Assembly: GCF_030867095.1 (NCBI RefSeq) | Contig: NC_081824.1 | Coordinates: 85,146,382-85,210,381 of the forward strand | DNA: 64,000 bases | Direction: 5' to 3' | Origin: Alligator mississippiensis | Taxonomy: Eukaryota; Chordata; Crocodylia; Alligatoridae | Part shown: positions 1 through 11,799 of the stretch, piece by piece | How positions within the stretch are numbered: position 1 is the first letter of the stretch | Layout: each line of letters begins with the position of its first letter | Notes under the pieces: generated by a model | Told to the model about the DNA's origin: nothing | Seen by the model: the letters and a program-made list of their open reading frames with translations, nothing else | The model's database searches: none | Program-made: the position numbers and the translations under genes

Positions 1-359
1 AATGAAGGGACTTTAGATCCTTCAGTAGATAGCTGGGTGCTCTACTTGATATCCATAAGCAACAACCACACCTTGCAACCAAAGTGGTATGCACTTTGCA
101 CCAGTAAGCAACAGCCCCATTAAAAACAGATATGCTAAGGCTCCACATACATATTAAGTGGAGTGTACCTCATAATTACCTCTGTACTCAGGTGATGACA
201 AGGGCAGACAATGAAGAGCCACCATCTTAGGCAACAGGAGAGACTGAACTGGTGTCCTTTAAAGTCAAAAAAAGTGAGTCTTTACCAATGTTCCCTTTAA
301 GGAGCAGTGGTCTGTGAGTACGATGCCTCGGTCCATGAGTGCGCCGCCTTGGTTTGGCA
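1..359. other. No recognised feature
   Basis: Unique-looking, AT-moderate sequence with no coding-like frame and no repeat I recognise. Confidence 0.6.
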
Positions 360-775
360 TGAGACACTTACCGAAAGGGGCTGAGGGCTGGAGCTGGGGT
401 TGGGGCCGGATGCTGGGGTCTGGAGGCTAGAGCTGGGGGCCAGTGGCTGCCGGCTGGGGCTGGGGACCAGGGGCTGGGGCCGGGGGCCAGGGGCTGGGGG
501 TTGGGAGCCAGGGGCTGGGGCTGGGGGGCTGGAGCTGAGAGCCAGGGGCCGGAGCCGGGGGCCAGGAGCTGGGGCCGGAGCCTGGCGTGGGCTCTGCCAG
601 TTCCAGGGAAGTACTCCGCTCCCCCACATCAGGGCCGGGGAGTGGAGCACTTCCCCAGAGCCGGCGGAGCCCACACCAGCCCCCTGCCCCAGCCTCCATC
701 CCTGCCTTGCCTCACCTCGGGGAGGAGCTGCTGCCTGCCCCAGTGAAGCTCCGCTGACTCTGGGGCACTGAGGGA
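360..775. repeat. G-rich minisatellite (GGGGCTGGGGCC type)
   Basis: Degenerate tandem copies of a unit of roughly 20-27 bases built from GGGGCTGGGG and GGGGGCCAGG. All long frames here on both strands are Pro/Gly/Ala-rich and arise from the repeat, not from a gene. G-runs on the plus strand could form quadruplexes (inference). Confidence 0.8.
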
Positions 776-2291
776 CACGCCCCCGGAGGCCATGTATAGG
801 ACCAGATTCAAGCTGAAATACATAATAAAGATTCATCCTTCATAATCTGATACCAAGGGCTATAAGTAACCTGTGCCTTACATTTGTTGTCTTTGTAGAC
901 TACTTACTCTTTTGTTAGTCCTCTAAAACCATGAGACATAAAATTACAAATTATGCCATGCTTAAAGAAGTATAAGTTTGACCTGAGTTACCAGAAATAT
1001 AAAAGTAGAAGAAAGGCTAGACTAAACAAAAGAAAGCAATAAAAGTCAGCAAATAGAAGGGAAGTTCCATGATTATTGGATTTTAAAGCCAGGAGGAACC
1101 ATTAAGATTATGTAGTCTGTCTTTCTGCAGACTTAAGAACCTCACAAACTAATTCCAAAGTTGTATTCAAGTCACTATGGAGCCATCTTATGGCAAAATA
1201 AAATGCCACTCAAGGGATTCAAGTTCAAAATTACTCTTACATGTCTGATCAGACAGGTCTGTTATCAAACATTAAAGGAGAGAGAAAAATATATCACTGC
1301 TGTACCCCTTCCAACGGGAAATATTAAGAGATGTAAATGAGTCACTGCTGCTAGAAGACTGTCACAAACTTTTTCTAAAGACACAAGCTATACAAGCCTT
1401 CCATCCACACAAACTACTGGTCCAGCCTTTCTCCTGCTGCTGTAACAGCAAACTAAAGTAAAATTGCTTTTAGTATAAAGTAAATTCTCTACCTACCTTG
1501 TCTGGAAACATATACTGTATGTGACTCTATCCTTAACTAAGGAAAAAATGACTTGCTCCTAAGGTGCCATCTTTGCTTGGGAGAAGGATTTCAAACTGAA
1601 GGATGGGATTTTTATAGAGTAAGAACCTCCCAAGGGTAAGGCATTACAAGCACTGTCCCACTGCATTAAGTATCTTCTGTGTCCCGCCACATTTCAGTAA
1701 CACAGAAAGCTATTTCCATGTTACATACATGCCCCACTACCAAATTTACATCAGTGCTGTGTAGCTTAGGTTATTAATGTTTGCAAAAGCTTTTTGAGTT
1801 CCATAAATGAATAATAAGGTAATACCCACTGCAAATTATTATTATGATTACCTGACCTGTTGCCATCTTGTTTGCTCATTCCAAAACATGGAAAGATTAG
1901 TCAGCAATCTTCTCATTCATTACAAAGGTACTATCTCCCTGTTAGTCACATTGTTAAATTCATTATAGCAATTCAAGAAGACAAACAATATTATTAAGTT
2001 TTTCAGTAAAGGACTGCATAGCCTTCTTTATGGACTTGCCTAAAGGATTTGAAACTGTGAAGCATTTCATTAAATAGGTTTTAACAGACTACAGTTCACT
2101 TTTATTCCCTAGGTGGGTTCCAGAATTACCCATAGCTGTATAAACACTGTGTCCAATCCAGCTGTTTTCTTTCTCTTCCACTGGGGTTACTTTTTTATCA
2201 ACTTTAATACTATGAATGTCAATTAGAAGTCCCTCACTCAGTAACTTGACACCACCATTTGATATCCTGTAAAGAGGTTTTGGTCCATAGT
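776..2291. other. No gene; short CR1-like scrap and one half of a local repeat pair
   Basis: AT-rich with no coding frame. Bases 1080-1170 resemble the antisense of a CR1 3' tail ('ACCATTAAGATTATGTAGTC'). Bases 1414-1640 are repeated at 6749-6926 (separate entries). The rest shows nothing recognisable. Confidence 0.5.
1414..1640 (+). repeat. Interspersed repeat, copy 1 of a pair (unknown family)
   Basis: Similar in the same orientation to 6749-6926. Shared blocks are ACCTACCTTGTCTGGAAACA, then AAGGTGCCAT.TTTGCTTGG, GATTTCAAA, GGATGG and TTTTATAGAGTAA, ending CCTCCCA.GGG. This copy has about 45 extra bases in the middle. It has no coding potential. Confidence 0.7.
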
Positions 2292-3627
2292 GGATGTGTC
2301 TACACGTTCTTAATGAACTTTAGGTAATGCACATTAAATCTAGTACTTCCATTGTGAGGTATTAAGAAAAGGTGCATTACCCCATTTTAATGCACATTAG
2401 CTACAGAGCACTGTAACAGCAAGACCTGGGGAGACAGGCGAACTCCACTAAGAAACTTCCCTGAGAACATAGTTTGCAGCCGCAACTCGGCTGGTTGTAG
2501 ATCAATCAAAGCCAGTTACAAGTCAGACTTCCTGGCAGGGGCAGAGCAGCAGGAGCAAGAGTAGTGTACAGGGATGCCATGCCAATTTATCAGGTCATGC
2601 TCCATATGGCTCTGGGGATGCACTGCAGATGACATGAAAAGGCCACAATGTTTTGGCAGTATAAAAGAAAAGAGAGACTCACCAGGAGAAGGAGGGATGT
2701 CAGGCAATAGAACCTGGGAACTGGAAAGCCTGACAGCATTTGGGTCAGTCTCCAGGGGGTGGAGGCAAAAAGGGGACCCAAGTTTCCCTACCATTCTGGA
2801 CCCCACCAAGAGGGTAGACCTATGAGAGGGTATGCAGTCTATTTCTTTTTTGTGTGGGAGAACTCTAAGGACTCAACATCAGAGCTGAAGAGCTTCAGGC
2901 TGGCCAAAGGACTGTAGCAGACAGTTTAGGTTTAGTTTTCCTGATGCCCCAGGGCATTTTCTTTTCCTTATGAATGGTGTGAAATTGAATGGCCCTCTCA
3001 GACTTATTTTGTTTCCTTGATATTTGTTTTGGGAATATCAGGGAGCCTAGTAAGGAGGGGCAATCTGGATCAAGAGAGGGAATCTTGGTCCAGGGAACCT
3101 AGAAGCTTACCCATCAATGATTTCAAAAGAAAAAGCACATGCCTCTACTGCTGAGGTATATTATTGTTTATTTTGGTCTCAGAAATTTCTTTGATACCCA
3201 AACCGGGGCATTTTGGATGACAGCCATAGAGTGTTCTTCAGCATCATGGAGTACTGGTGCCAAGGTTTCCCCTGAGTGATTCCAGCACCAATGTCCTTGA
3301 ATACACCCATTGGCATTGACCAGGTAATGATTCCATCCTTGGCAACACCTACAGTTGGCGCATGGATAGGGTGTAGGGAAGGTGGAGCCCCAAGTCATCA
3401 ACCCGTCACCACACGAGTAATCCCATGGCCCTCAATGACATCACTGATTCCTCCTTTTTCTTTGTAAGATCAAAGACATGGCAGATGACTTGAGGGTGGT
3501 TCACCTTTGGGGGCATCTGTGGGTAGTCCTAGCAGAGAGCAGGCTTGTGTGACAAGAACTTTTTTGTGATGCTTTAATGCACATTAAAATAAGTTAATGT
3601 GCATTAAAGTGCATGTGTAGACACACC
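2292..3627. mobile_element. MITE-type element with a 1.1-kb interior (long copy)
   Basis: The left end GGATGTGTCTACAC and the inverted right end GTGTAGACACACC are flanked by AGT on both sides (2289-2291, 3628-3630), a 3-bp duplication. The outer 120 bases on the left and 70 on the right match the reverse complement of the 193-bp element at 36674-36866 (shared TTTAGGTAA, CTAGTAC.TCCATTGTGAGGT, TTTTTTGTGATGCTTTAAT). Here about 1.1 kb (roughly 2414-3560) lies between the halves. It is either a longer parent element or a secondary insert. PIF/Harbinger elements make 3-bp duplications, but usually at TWA targets, so the superfamily is open. Confidence 0.75.
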
Positions 3628-4078
3628 AGTATGAGCTACAACTAGATTTTTAACAGCTAATCAAACATCTCCTGAGTCCCATGTTTTCCTTATATGCACT
3701 TTAAAGTAATCATATGCATTTTTTTAGTAGGTATAACACAGCTGACAACAAGTGTATCAGTGAAAGTACAAATGAAAATTTACATCTATATTGCTAAAAA
3801 GAGTCATAATAAAGAAGGCAATGGATCAGCTGGAGGATACAAGATTCAATGAGGAAAGAAGACAGATATGATGGGTCCTGCTCTTACAGTTATATCCTGG
3901 TAGATGCAAGTATGCACGCAATGAAGCCTCCATCAGAAAACTATTCAAATGTCCTCTTATTATGTTCTTATATGACAATGTATCTGTACACATGGTTACT
4001 ACAAATTGATGCACAAAACACCAGTACTATTACTTTCCTGTCGTTCAAAGGAGCAACAGTTGCTGGTGCCTGCATTTT

Positions 4079-4205
4079 CATAGATTTCATAGACACTAGG
4101 GCTGGAAGAGACCCCAGAGGATCATCGAGTCCAGTCCCCTGTCCCAGGGGCAGGAAGTCAGCAGGGATCATAGGATCCCAGCAAGATAAACATTCAAATG
4201 TCTCT
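4079..4205 (-). mobile_element. CR1 LINE 3'-end fragment
   Basis: The plus strand reads TAGATTTCATAGACACTAGG, then a degraded GGAAGGGACC-type block and ATCATCGAGTCCAGTCCCCT, the antisense of a CR1 3' tail. Confidence 0.75.
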
Positions 4206-4220
4206 TGACATTTTATACTA

Positions 4221-4330
4221 TAACCTGGTGGTTGCAGCACACAAGCAGAAGGCAGGAGATATAGGTCCTGAGCCCTTCTCAGCTTGAGAAGTTTCAAACT
4301 CACATCTTCTACCTGCTAGGCAAGTGAAAG
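4221..4330 (+). repeat. tRNA-like interspersed repeat, copy 1
   Basis: Contains CCTGGTGGTTGCAGCACACA (A-box-like) and, further on, CAAACTCACATCTTCTACCT. It aligns with 21876-22000 and 62041-62170. Family unknown. Confidence 0.45.
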
Positions 4331-4980
4331 TCTTTTTTGGGAGTACCACCCCCTCCATTCTGCATGTGGAAGCTGGGCCACCGGGTAAATTCACAGGTCT
4401 AAAAGGAGGTTAAGGAAGAGTGAGCCTGAGTCCCTGTTCACAGGATTACTTTTGTTTAATCCAATGGATGTTTCATGTAACATGCACCAGGGACCTGCTT
4501 TGTCCAGGAACCAGGGACCTGCTTTGTCTCCATTCTCTCCTTTGTTCCAGTCATGCAAACTGTGTCCAGAATTTCTTACTTTTCCCTCTGTGACATTTCC
4601 ATCATTTTCCTTCATTCACAACAACCACAATTCTAATCCAAACACCTGTCTTCCATTTTAATTACAGTAATCGTCTCCTCTCAAAGTGCAGCTACTAAGA
4701 GCACTTTCCTTCCTGCTTGCCTGTGCTTACAACCCTAGTTGAAACTACCATACAACTTTACTTTACAAATAGATCTTCACCCATAATTTCGCAGCTTTAC
4801 CCAACTATGAGTCTTGACTGACCCCTCTAAAGAGGTTCACTCTGTATCAAGAAATTCCCTGATCAGTCAGGTTACTGCCCTCAAGTCCCAGTCCCAGAGT
4901 CCCAGTCATCAATTGTTGGCACTGGACCTGGTCCGTCCCTGAGTCAGAGTCACTATCCCCATCCCAGTGGAATCGCCAAT

Positions 4981-5690
4981 TGTTGGCACTGGATTTATGA
5001 CCCAGATACATTGACCCAAAACTCTCAGACCAACCATGACCTCTCTATTTGATAATAGGCTAATTTTATTGGTACACAGTGATAGCAGATAAGAATAATG
5101 CAAACAATTCTATATCTACCAGTCCCGGGGTTCACAGAGTTGAGGTACATCTGGCCGGTATACAAGCTTCACTCTGAGGTTCTCTCTTGAATGTCAGATG
5201 TCAGCAGCCTAGAGGTTGTAGGCTGAGGCCCACCCCACCCTGGTGGGGTAGGTGACCTGGGCTAGTGGTGTGCCCTCTGTCCATGGTGGCCTCAGGTTCC
5301 CCTCTCAATGACCCTTTGCTACTCTGAAATCCCTCCTTTTGTATTATTTCTCTCCCTTGATAACTCTTCATCTTTGGGCATCATTAATTGGTCACCCTGT
5401 GGTCATCATACTGTCCACATTCTGTCCTGTCAGCATATTCCTTTGTTTCACAAACCCACCACATGAACACATCCTCATTTGGGCTTTACCGGTTTCTCCT
5501 AATTTGGTCAATCTACCAAAGCCAGAAATCCCAAGGGCACTGTGACCTGGCCAATGCAGCAGAGTCTCTTATCTCATGTTATGGAACAGTGTGGTACATG
5601 TCTTCAATTTCCCAGCCTGTGTGTCTGCTTGCTGCTTTGTGTCAGACACAGTGGGCCTTGAAGAAATTATCTCAAACAGGCTTTTAGAAA
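4981..5690 (-). repeat. Possible retroviral LTR (3' boundary visible)
   Basis: Read on the minus strand, a TATA-poor U3-like region leads to AATAAA (5065-5070); about 85 bases later the sequence ends CCAACA and is followed by TTGGCGATTCCACTGGG, which looks like a primer-binding-site position. The block CCAGTGCCAACAATTG is repeated 67 bases downstream (about 4911-4926), so the exact LTR end is ambiguous. The upstream limit (about 5690) is a guess. No gag or pol frame was recognised in the leader below 4980. It could instead be a solo LTR fragment. Confidence 0.4.
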
Positions 5691-7235
5691 TCAACTAACC
5701 CTTGCCATTGCCCGGGACCACTGTTCTAATATATATCTACTTTACCTGCAAAGCCAATCCCTGAAACAAACCTCTAAATAGCATTTTCTAGCCATCAATA
5801 TCATCACTTTTCCTTGAATCCCTCCTTTTCACTGTTTCAGATTTCATCTTCTTGTCCTCACCTTTAAGGTCCATTTTATAAATCTGCCGTTCCCTACTTT
5901 CCCACTCAGGTCTATTATTATATCTCACAGGATAGCTGTGACAATAACACCATGAATGTTTGTAAAGTCCTCAGATACTCTAGTGACGCGCAGCATAGAA
6001 AAGCCTATGAGGAAACAAATAATTCACTACATAACACTACATCTTTATACGTACTATTTTAGAAATTTGGAGTCCTAGTAAATCTCTTGTCAGTGTAAGA
6101 CAATACAGGGGTTTTCATTGCCAATTGGAAACCCAAACAATATATAGAATAAAATCATACAGGTCAAATTTTAAACAAGAGCAAAGCCAGAGAAATGACC
6201 ATGCACAGAAAAAAAAGTATCTCCAGATGAGATTGGAAAAGAAGTCAAAGTAAAAAACCAGAGAAGAACAAGAAAAATGATGTTCAGGGATATACAAGTC
6301 TGAAATGCACATTACATCAGTAAATTCCTGAAGACTACTTTTCCACTTCTTTCTATATTCCTACTCCATTTTTCCACAGAAATTGCAAGAAACTACAGTG
6401 AATGGAAGATACATTTACCAGCTCTCTCTAGGTGTTTTGTAACCTGACCAACCCCTTTCCCTTTGAGTCCTGGGACATTTGATGATTTTCTCCAAGAGTC
6501 CAACTTATATATAAGCATCTCAGCTTCCATTTAAAATGAAGTGAAATTTTAGCCCTCATCATCACAGAAAGCAGCTTATAAACCCTAATGAGAGTAAGAA
6601 CTCAGAATGCATTCATAGACTCACAGAAAATTAGGGTTGGAAGGAAGGGACCTCAGGAGGTCATTACTAGGACTTTCCTTATTTTTCAAGACATTCTCAT
6701 GCTGCTTTGGTAGCAGACTCTTTAAATGGTTGGTAGAGGTGAAAATACCTACTGGTCTGCCGTTACTCTTGCTGCCATAAAAACAAACTAAAGATGAAAT
6801 TTCTCTTGCATCTTTTACCTACCTTGTCTGGAAACAGATGCCTGCTGGTAAGGTGCCATGTTTGCTTGGAAAAAAGATTTCAAAATGGAGGATGGAAGTT
6901 TTATAGAGTAAACCCCTCCCATGGGAAAGCTGTGATAATTAAGATAGGACAGATCTACCTATATTGAAAATGTGAATGGGTAGGACTGCAGTGTTGGGAG
7001 TTTCCTTTGTCCATTGATTTTTGCAAAAGTATTGTTGAGGGCGTCAATCTGTTTGACCAGCCATATGAAAAGAGAAGCATTGGTGGAGTCAGATTAATAG
7101 GCCTACAGTCTACTTCCTAGCTAATTAAACCTACTTAAAAGTGAGAAAAAGAAAGCTCAAATGAAGTGTGGTATAATAGTCAAATACCTGGGGTCCAGTC
7201 AGCAATTCTTAATGACCACGTGACAACTATGTACA
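5691..7235. other. No gene; one short CR1 scrap and one repeat copy
   Basis: Mostly AT-rich unique-looking sequence. Bases 6615-6668 are a short minus-strand CR1 tail (AGGGTTGGAAGGAAGGGACC), and 6749-6926 is listed separately. Confidence 0.5.
6749..6926 (+). repeat. Interspersed repeat, copy 2 of a pair (unknown family)
   Basis: Partner of 1414-1640, lacking a central block of about 45 bases. It starts at the shared CTACTGGTC and ends near CCTCCCATGGG. Confidence 0.7.
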
Positions 7236-7563
7236 GGCATAACTGGCTATTTTGGCACCCTGAGCAAATCTGAGGAGGAAGGAGATTGTGCCCAGCTTTA
7301 AGAGCGGGGGTGTTATCCACAACTCTTATCTTACCTTGGAAGCTCAAAGATCCCTGCTGTTGCTTCCCTGGCACCATACCAGGGCTGCAACATCTGAACT
7401 GGCAGGTGCTCAGGGCTGCTGCTGTTGCGAAGCAGGCTCCTCTCACACCAGCTGCAGCAACCTGTGTAATGTGGACTTATCTGGGGCCACCATTCTGGCA
7501 CCCCCCTCTAAAACTGTGCAAAGGGCTGGTACCCCCCACTTATCTCTAGTTAAACTACGTGAT
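7236..7563. mobile_element. Probable hAT element, 'GCATAACT' family
   Basis: The left end CAGGCATAACTGGCT and right end (read inward) CGTAGTTTAACTAGAG are imperfect inverted repeats. The same left end occurs near 36295 and 45134, and inverted at 55215. No clear target duplication. Confidence 0.5.
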
Positions 7564-7744
7564 CAATTACAAAACAGAATTGGGGCCTCCAGCATTTCCA
7601 CCTGACTTGTTACAGCACCAGCATGTATAAAACACAAGTTTGTATAGCTCTTGCCTTCTTCAATAAGAATAATATGCCTGTTCCATAGTCATTCCTAAAA
7701 ACCCTTTATGCCATGCCATTTCTTCATGCAGCTCCCACATAATG

Positions 7745-8217
7745 GGCTATCATAGGATACGTAGAGCTGGAAAGGACCTCACAAGGTCACCTAGTCCAGC
7801 TCCCTGCTTAAGGCAAGATCTTTTCTGACTAAACCATCCCAGCCAAGTGTCTGCCTAACCTGCCCTTGAAAACTTCCAAGGATGGAGATTCCACAACTAA
7901 GTAGCCTGCCAATGCTTGACCAGCCTCATAGTCAGGAAGTTCCTCCTAATCTCTAACCTGAATTTCCCAAGCTGCAGCTTGAGGCCATTGCATGTAGTCC
8001 TGTCTCCTACAGCCAGGCAGAAAAGCCCAGCTCTCTATAATCTCTATAGATTCTCTCTATAATCGTCCTGCAGGTATTGGAGGACTGTTACAAAATCCCT
8101 CCTGGAATCTTCTCTACTTCTGGCTAAATAACCCTAGCCTTTTCAGCCTTTCCTCCCAGATCTTGTCTCCCAGACCCGAGATCATTTTCAGTGCTCTGCA
8201 CAAGTGCTACAGGTGCT
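7745..8217 (-). mobile_element. CR1 LINE 3' fragment (old)
   Basis: Antisense CR1: GGAAAGGACCTCACAAGGTC, later TGGAGATTCCACAAC and a GTCAGGAAGTTCCTCCTAAT block corresponding to the ORF2 C-terminus and 3' UTR. Several indels. Confidence 0.8.
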
Positions 8218-8493
8218 AAAGCATTTCCAGTTCCTCATAACATTCTCAAATGTGTAAAGGAGGTAAATGTTTCTAGGCCTGATCTTTGCTTTATCTTAAA
8301 CCCAGATCAGGTCAGCCATTTTGAATAAGGAATGTAGAGTCCTGATTACTGCTCTTTGCTCTTGGGATAATTTCTAGCTTGTTTGCTTTGCATGTTGGAC
8401 AGTCATTCATAGATTCATAGATGCTAGGGTCGGAAGGGACCTCAATAGATCATCGAGTCCAACCCCCTGCATAGGCAGGAAAGAGTGCTGGGT

Positions 8494-11451
8494 TCAGATG
8501 ACCCCAGCTAGATGCTTATCTAACCTCCTCTTGAAGACCCCCAGGGTAGGAGAGAGCACCACCTCCCTTGGGAGTAAATTCCAGACCTTGGCCACTCGAA
8601 CTGTGAAGAAGTTCTTCCTAATGTCTAGTCTAAATCTGCTCTCCGCTAGCTTGTGGCCCTTATTTCTTGTAACCCCCGGGGTTGCCTTGGTGAATAAAAC
8701 CTCTCCAATTCCCTTCTGTGCCCCCGTGATGAACTTATAGGCAGCCACAAAGTCGCCTCTCAACCTTCTCTTGCGGAGGCTGAAGAGGTCCAGGTTCTCT
8801 AGTCTCTCCTCATAGGGCTTGGTCTGCAAGCCCTTAACCATACAAGTGGCCCTTCTCCGGACCCTCTCCAGGTTATCCACATCCCTCTTGAAGTGCGGCA
8901 GCCAAAACTGCACGCAGTATTCCAACTGCGGTCTGACCAGCGCCCGATAGAGGGGAAGTATCACCTCCTTGGATCTGTTCGTCATGCATCTGCTGATGCA
9001 CAATAAAGTGCCATTAGCTTTTCTGATGGCTTCGTCACACTGCCGGCTCATGTTCATCTTGGAGTCCACTAGGACTCCAAGATCCCTTTCCGCTTCCATG
9101 CCATCAAGCACGTCATTCCCTAGACTGTAGGTATGCTGGACATTTTTCCTCCCTAGGTGCAGCACTTTGCATTTCTCCTTGTTGAATTGCATTCTGTTGT
9201 TTTCTGCCCACTTGTCCAACCTGTCCAGGTCTGCTTGTAGTTGTTCCCTGCCTTCCGGTGTGTCCACTTCTCCCCACAGTTTTGTGTCATCCGCAAACTT
9301 GGACAGAGTACACTTCACTCCCTCATCCAAGTCGCTGATGAAGATATTGAAGACTATCGGTCCAAGGACCGAGTCCTGAGGGACCCCACTGCCCACACCC
9401 TTCCAGGTCAATACCGACCCATCCACTACGACTCTCTGGGTGCGACCCTCTAGGCAATTCACCACCCACTGTACTATGTAGTCATCTAAGTCACAGCCTC
9501 TTAACTTGTTTAACAGTATGGTGTGGGATACCATATCGAAGGCCTTCCTGAAGTCTAAGTATACAACATCAACCCCTACTCCTGCGTCCAGGCGTTTTGT
9601 AACCTGGTCATAAAAAGAGACTAAATTTGTCAGGCATGATCTACCTGCTATGAACCTGTGCTGGTTTCCCCTCAGCATAATTTGTCCTGCCGGGCTCTCG
9701 GAAATGTGAGTCTTGATAATTTTTTCAAAGACTTTGCCTAGGATGGAGGTGAGACTGACTGGCCTATAGTTGCCTGGGTCCTCCTTCCTCCCCTTCTTGA
9801 AAATGGGGACCACGTTGGCCCTTTTCCAGTCCTCCGGGACCTGGCCCGTGTGCTACGAGTGTTCAAATATTCCTGCCAGTGGCTGTGCAATGACATCAGC
9901 CAGTGCCTTCAGTTCCCTTGGATGAAGCTCATCCGGGCCTGCTGACTTAAAGGCATCCAGTTCCTCCAAGTGACTCTGCATCATATTAGGGTCTACGCAT
10001 GGCAGTCTGGCGCCTTGCTGCTGCCTCTCTACAATCCCAGTGAGAGCCTTGTCCTGCCCCTCACTTAGGAACAATGAGGCAAAGAACTCGTTGAGGAGTT
10101 CAGCCTTGTCCCCCCTATCCGTCACCAATTACTTCTGCCCATTTAGTAGGGGTCCTATTCCACCCTGGGCCTTCCTTTTACTCCCTATGTATCTAAAAAA
10201 CAATTTTTTGTTATCCTTTACTTGGGATGCCATCCTCAGCTCCATGGTAGCTTTGGCCCCTCTAACTTCCTCCCTACAAGCGCGAGCAGAGGAGGTATAC
10301 TTCTCTTTGGTAATCTCTCCCCGTTTCCACTTTTTATATGCTCCCCTTTTAGTCCACAGGCTGCCCTGGATTTCTCTGGTCAGCCAAGGAAGCCTCCTGG
10401 CCGCTTTCCCTCTTTTTCCTCGCATCGGGATCGTCTCCCTCTGTGCCCAAAGGATCATTTCCTTGAGGCACAGCCACCCTTCCTGGGCTCCCATCTCTTC
10501 AAAACTCCTACTCTGCAGTGCGTCCTTGACTAATCGCCTGAGTTCATTGAAATCAGCTTTCCTAAAGTCTAGCACTTTCACCCTACTAGTTACCTTACCC
10601 ACTCGACGTCTTATGATGAATTCTATTATTTGGTGATCACTGTCCCCCAGGTGACCACCAAGCTGTAGGTCCCCTACCATATCATCCCGCGTTGCCAATA
10701 CCAGGTCCAGTAAGGCATTCCCCCTAGTGGGACCGTGTACCTCCTGCGTCAGGTGGAGGTCCTGTACGCAGGATAGGAACGTGCATGAACGGTGGGACTT
10801 TGCTGTCTGTGTCTCCCAGCAGATGTCTGGGTAGTTTAGGTCCCCCATGACTACCGCCTCCGTAGTTTTTATGGTCTCTGAGAGCTGCCTCAGGAGCCCC
10901 GAATCTAGTTCTTCCCCTTTGTGTGGGGGTCCATAGCAGACCCCTACCACCAAATCCCTTTCTCCTTGCCCCCCATGTAACTTAACCCACAATCCTTCTT
11001 TCTCCTCCTTCGATTCCGTCTTGATGAGGGTTGAAGTATATTGCTCATTGACATTGAGCACAACCCCTCCCCCTTTCTTCCCCACCCTGTCCTTTCTGTA
11101 CAGCCTATAACCCTCAATATGTACCGCCCAGTCGTGGGAAGAATCCCACCAGGTTTCAGATAGCCCTACTAAATCGTAGGTGTTTTCTGCAAGCAGGAGT
11201 GCTAGTTCATCCTGCTTGTTCCCCATGCTCCTAGCATTAGTATATAGGCACTTGAGCCCTGTGACTGGTGCCTTTTTTGCCCCCCAGCTCCGATTCCCAA
11301 AGGGCCCCTTATTGCTTACCTGCTTTTTGCTTACCTGTGCTGTATTGCTGTCCGCCCCATGGGTTGCAGGTTCCCGATGTTCTCCTTCTTCAGGCTGGGC
11401 TGTCCTTGTGGGTGCCACATGGTTTGGTGGTCCACGGCTCCCCCCCCCCAT
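8494..11451 (-). pseudogene. CR1 ORF2 (endonuclease-reverse transcriptase) with two in-frame stops
   Basis: A single frame of 986 codons, about full length for CR1 ORF2, interrupted only at 10129-10131 (TAA) and 9853-9855 (TAG). N-terminal AP-endonuclease motifs are YTNARSMGNK, SETWW, GDLNYPDICWE and GDSDHQII. RT motifs are NYRPVSLTS, YLDFRKAFD, GVPQDSVLGP and the catalytic FADD at about 9286-9297. The Gly expected after GVPQ is Asp here, a further likely inactivating change. The C-terminal thumb and CR1-specific domain end FKRRLDKHLAGVI. The encoded enzyme would nick DNA and prime reverse transcription of CR1 RNA; as it stands it is disabled. Confidence 0.93.
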
Positions 11452-11472
11452 CTTCTCTTCCCCACAACAAGT

Positions 11473-11755
11473 CTAGTTTAAAGCCCGCCGGAGGAGATCC
11501 GCCAACCTAGAAGAGAACACACACTTACCTTTGGGGGACAGGTGAAGCCTATCCCTACTGAGCATGTCCCTCATCGTGATGTGCGAGTCGTTGTCCAGGA
11601 AGCCGAAGCCTGCCTCAAGACACCATTGTCGAAGCCACCAGTTGATCTCTCTAATGCAGTTCTCGTGCTGTCTTCCGCATCCGCTCACTGGTAGGACAGA
11701 AGAGAATACCACCTGTGCACCGATCTCCCTCAGCACTCCGCCCAGAGCATGGTCA
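11473..11755 (-). pseudogene. CR1 ORF1 C-terminal fragment (SGNH/GDSL esterase-like domain)
   Basis: The frame reads through GAQVVFSSVLPVSG, then INWWLRQWCLEAGFGFLDN, and ends DRLHLSPKGKCVFSSRLADL...LN with a TAG stop 21 bases before the ORF2 ATG. The D..H pair in DRLHLSPKG is the catalytic Asp-His of SGNH-type esterases, a known CR1 ORF1 domain. The N-terminal part, with the nucleophilic Ser, is missing because of the 5' truncation. Confidence 0.8.
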
Positions 11756-11799
11756 TTGGATTAAGCAACCTTAAAGAGTGATGGAAACAGAAAGTAGAA

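Larger units (their letters stand above)
8404..11755 (-). mobile_element. CR1 LINE, 5'-truncated, fairly young
   Basis: The element runs on the minus strand from a truncation near 11755, inside ORF1, to the 3' microsatellite at 8404-8424 (ATTCATAG repeats on the plus strand). It includes the end of ORF1, the whole ORF2 region and the 3' UTR. Of the CR1 copies here it is by far the best preserved: ORF2 is in one frame with two stops. LINE 5' truncation is the usual result of incomplete reverse transcription. It lies downstream of FAXC, in the same orientation. Confidence 0.95.

Noticed and set aside
297..836. Long Pro/Ala/Gly-rich frames on both strands
   Set aside because: They are produced by a G-rich minisatellite; both strands are equally open and no domain is visible.
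3168..3401. Minus-strand 77-residue frame (…QGWNHYLVNANG…) considered as a processed host pseudogene
   Set aside because: It looks protein-like in more than one frame, but I could not assign a family with confidence. It lies in the 1.1-kb interior of the MITE; a blastx search would decide.
8494..9813. 439-residue reverse transcriptase considered as a host or domesticated gene
   Set aside because: It is the C-terminal part of a CR1 ORF2 with upstream stops, a substituted RT motif and the normal CR1 3' tail.
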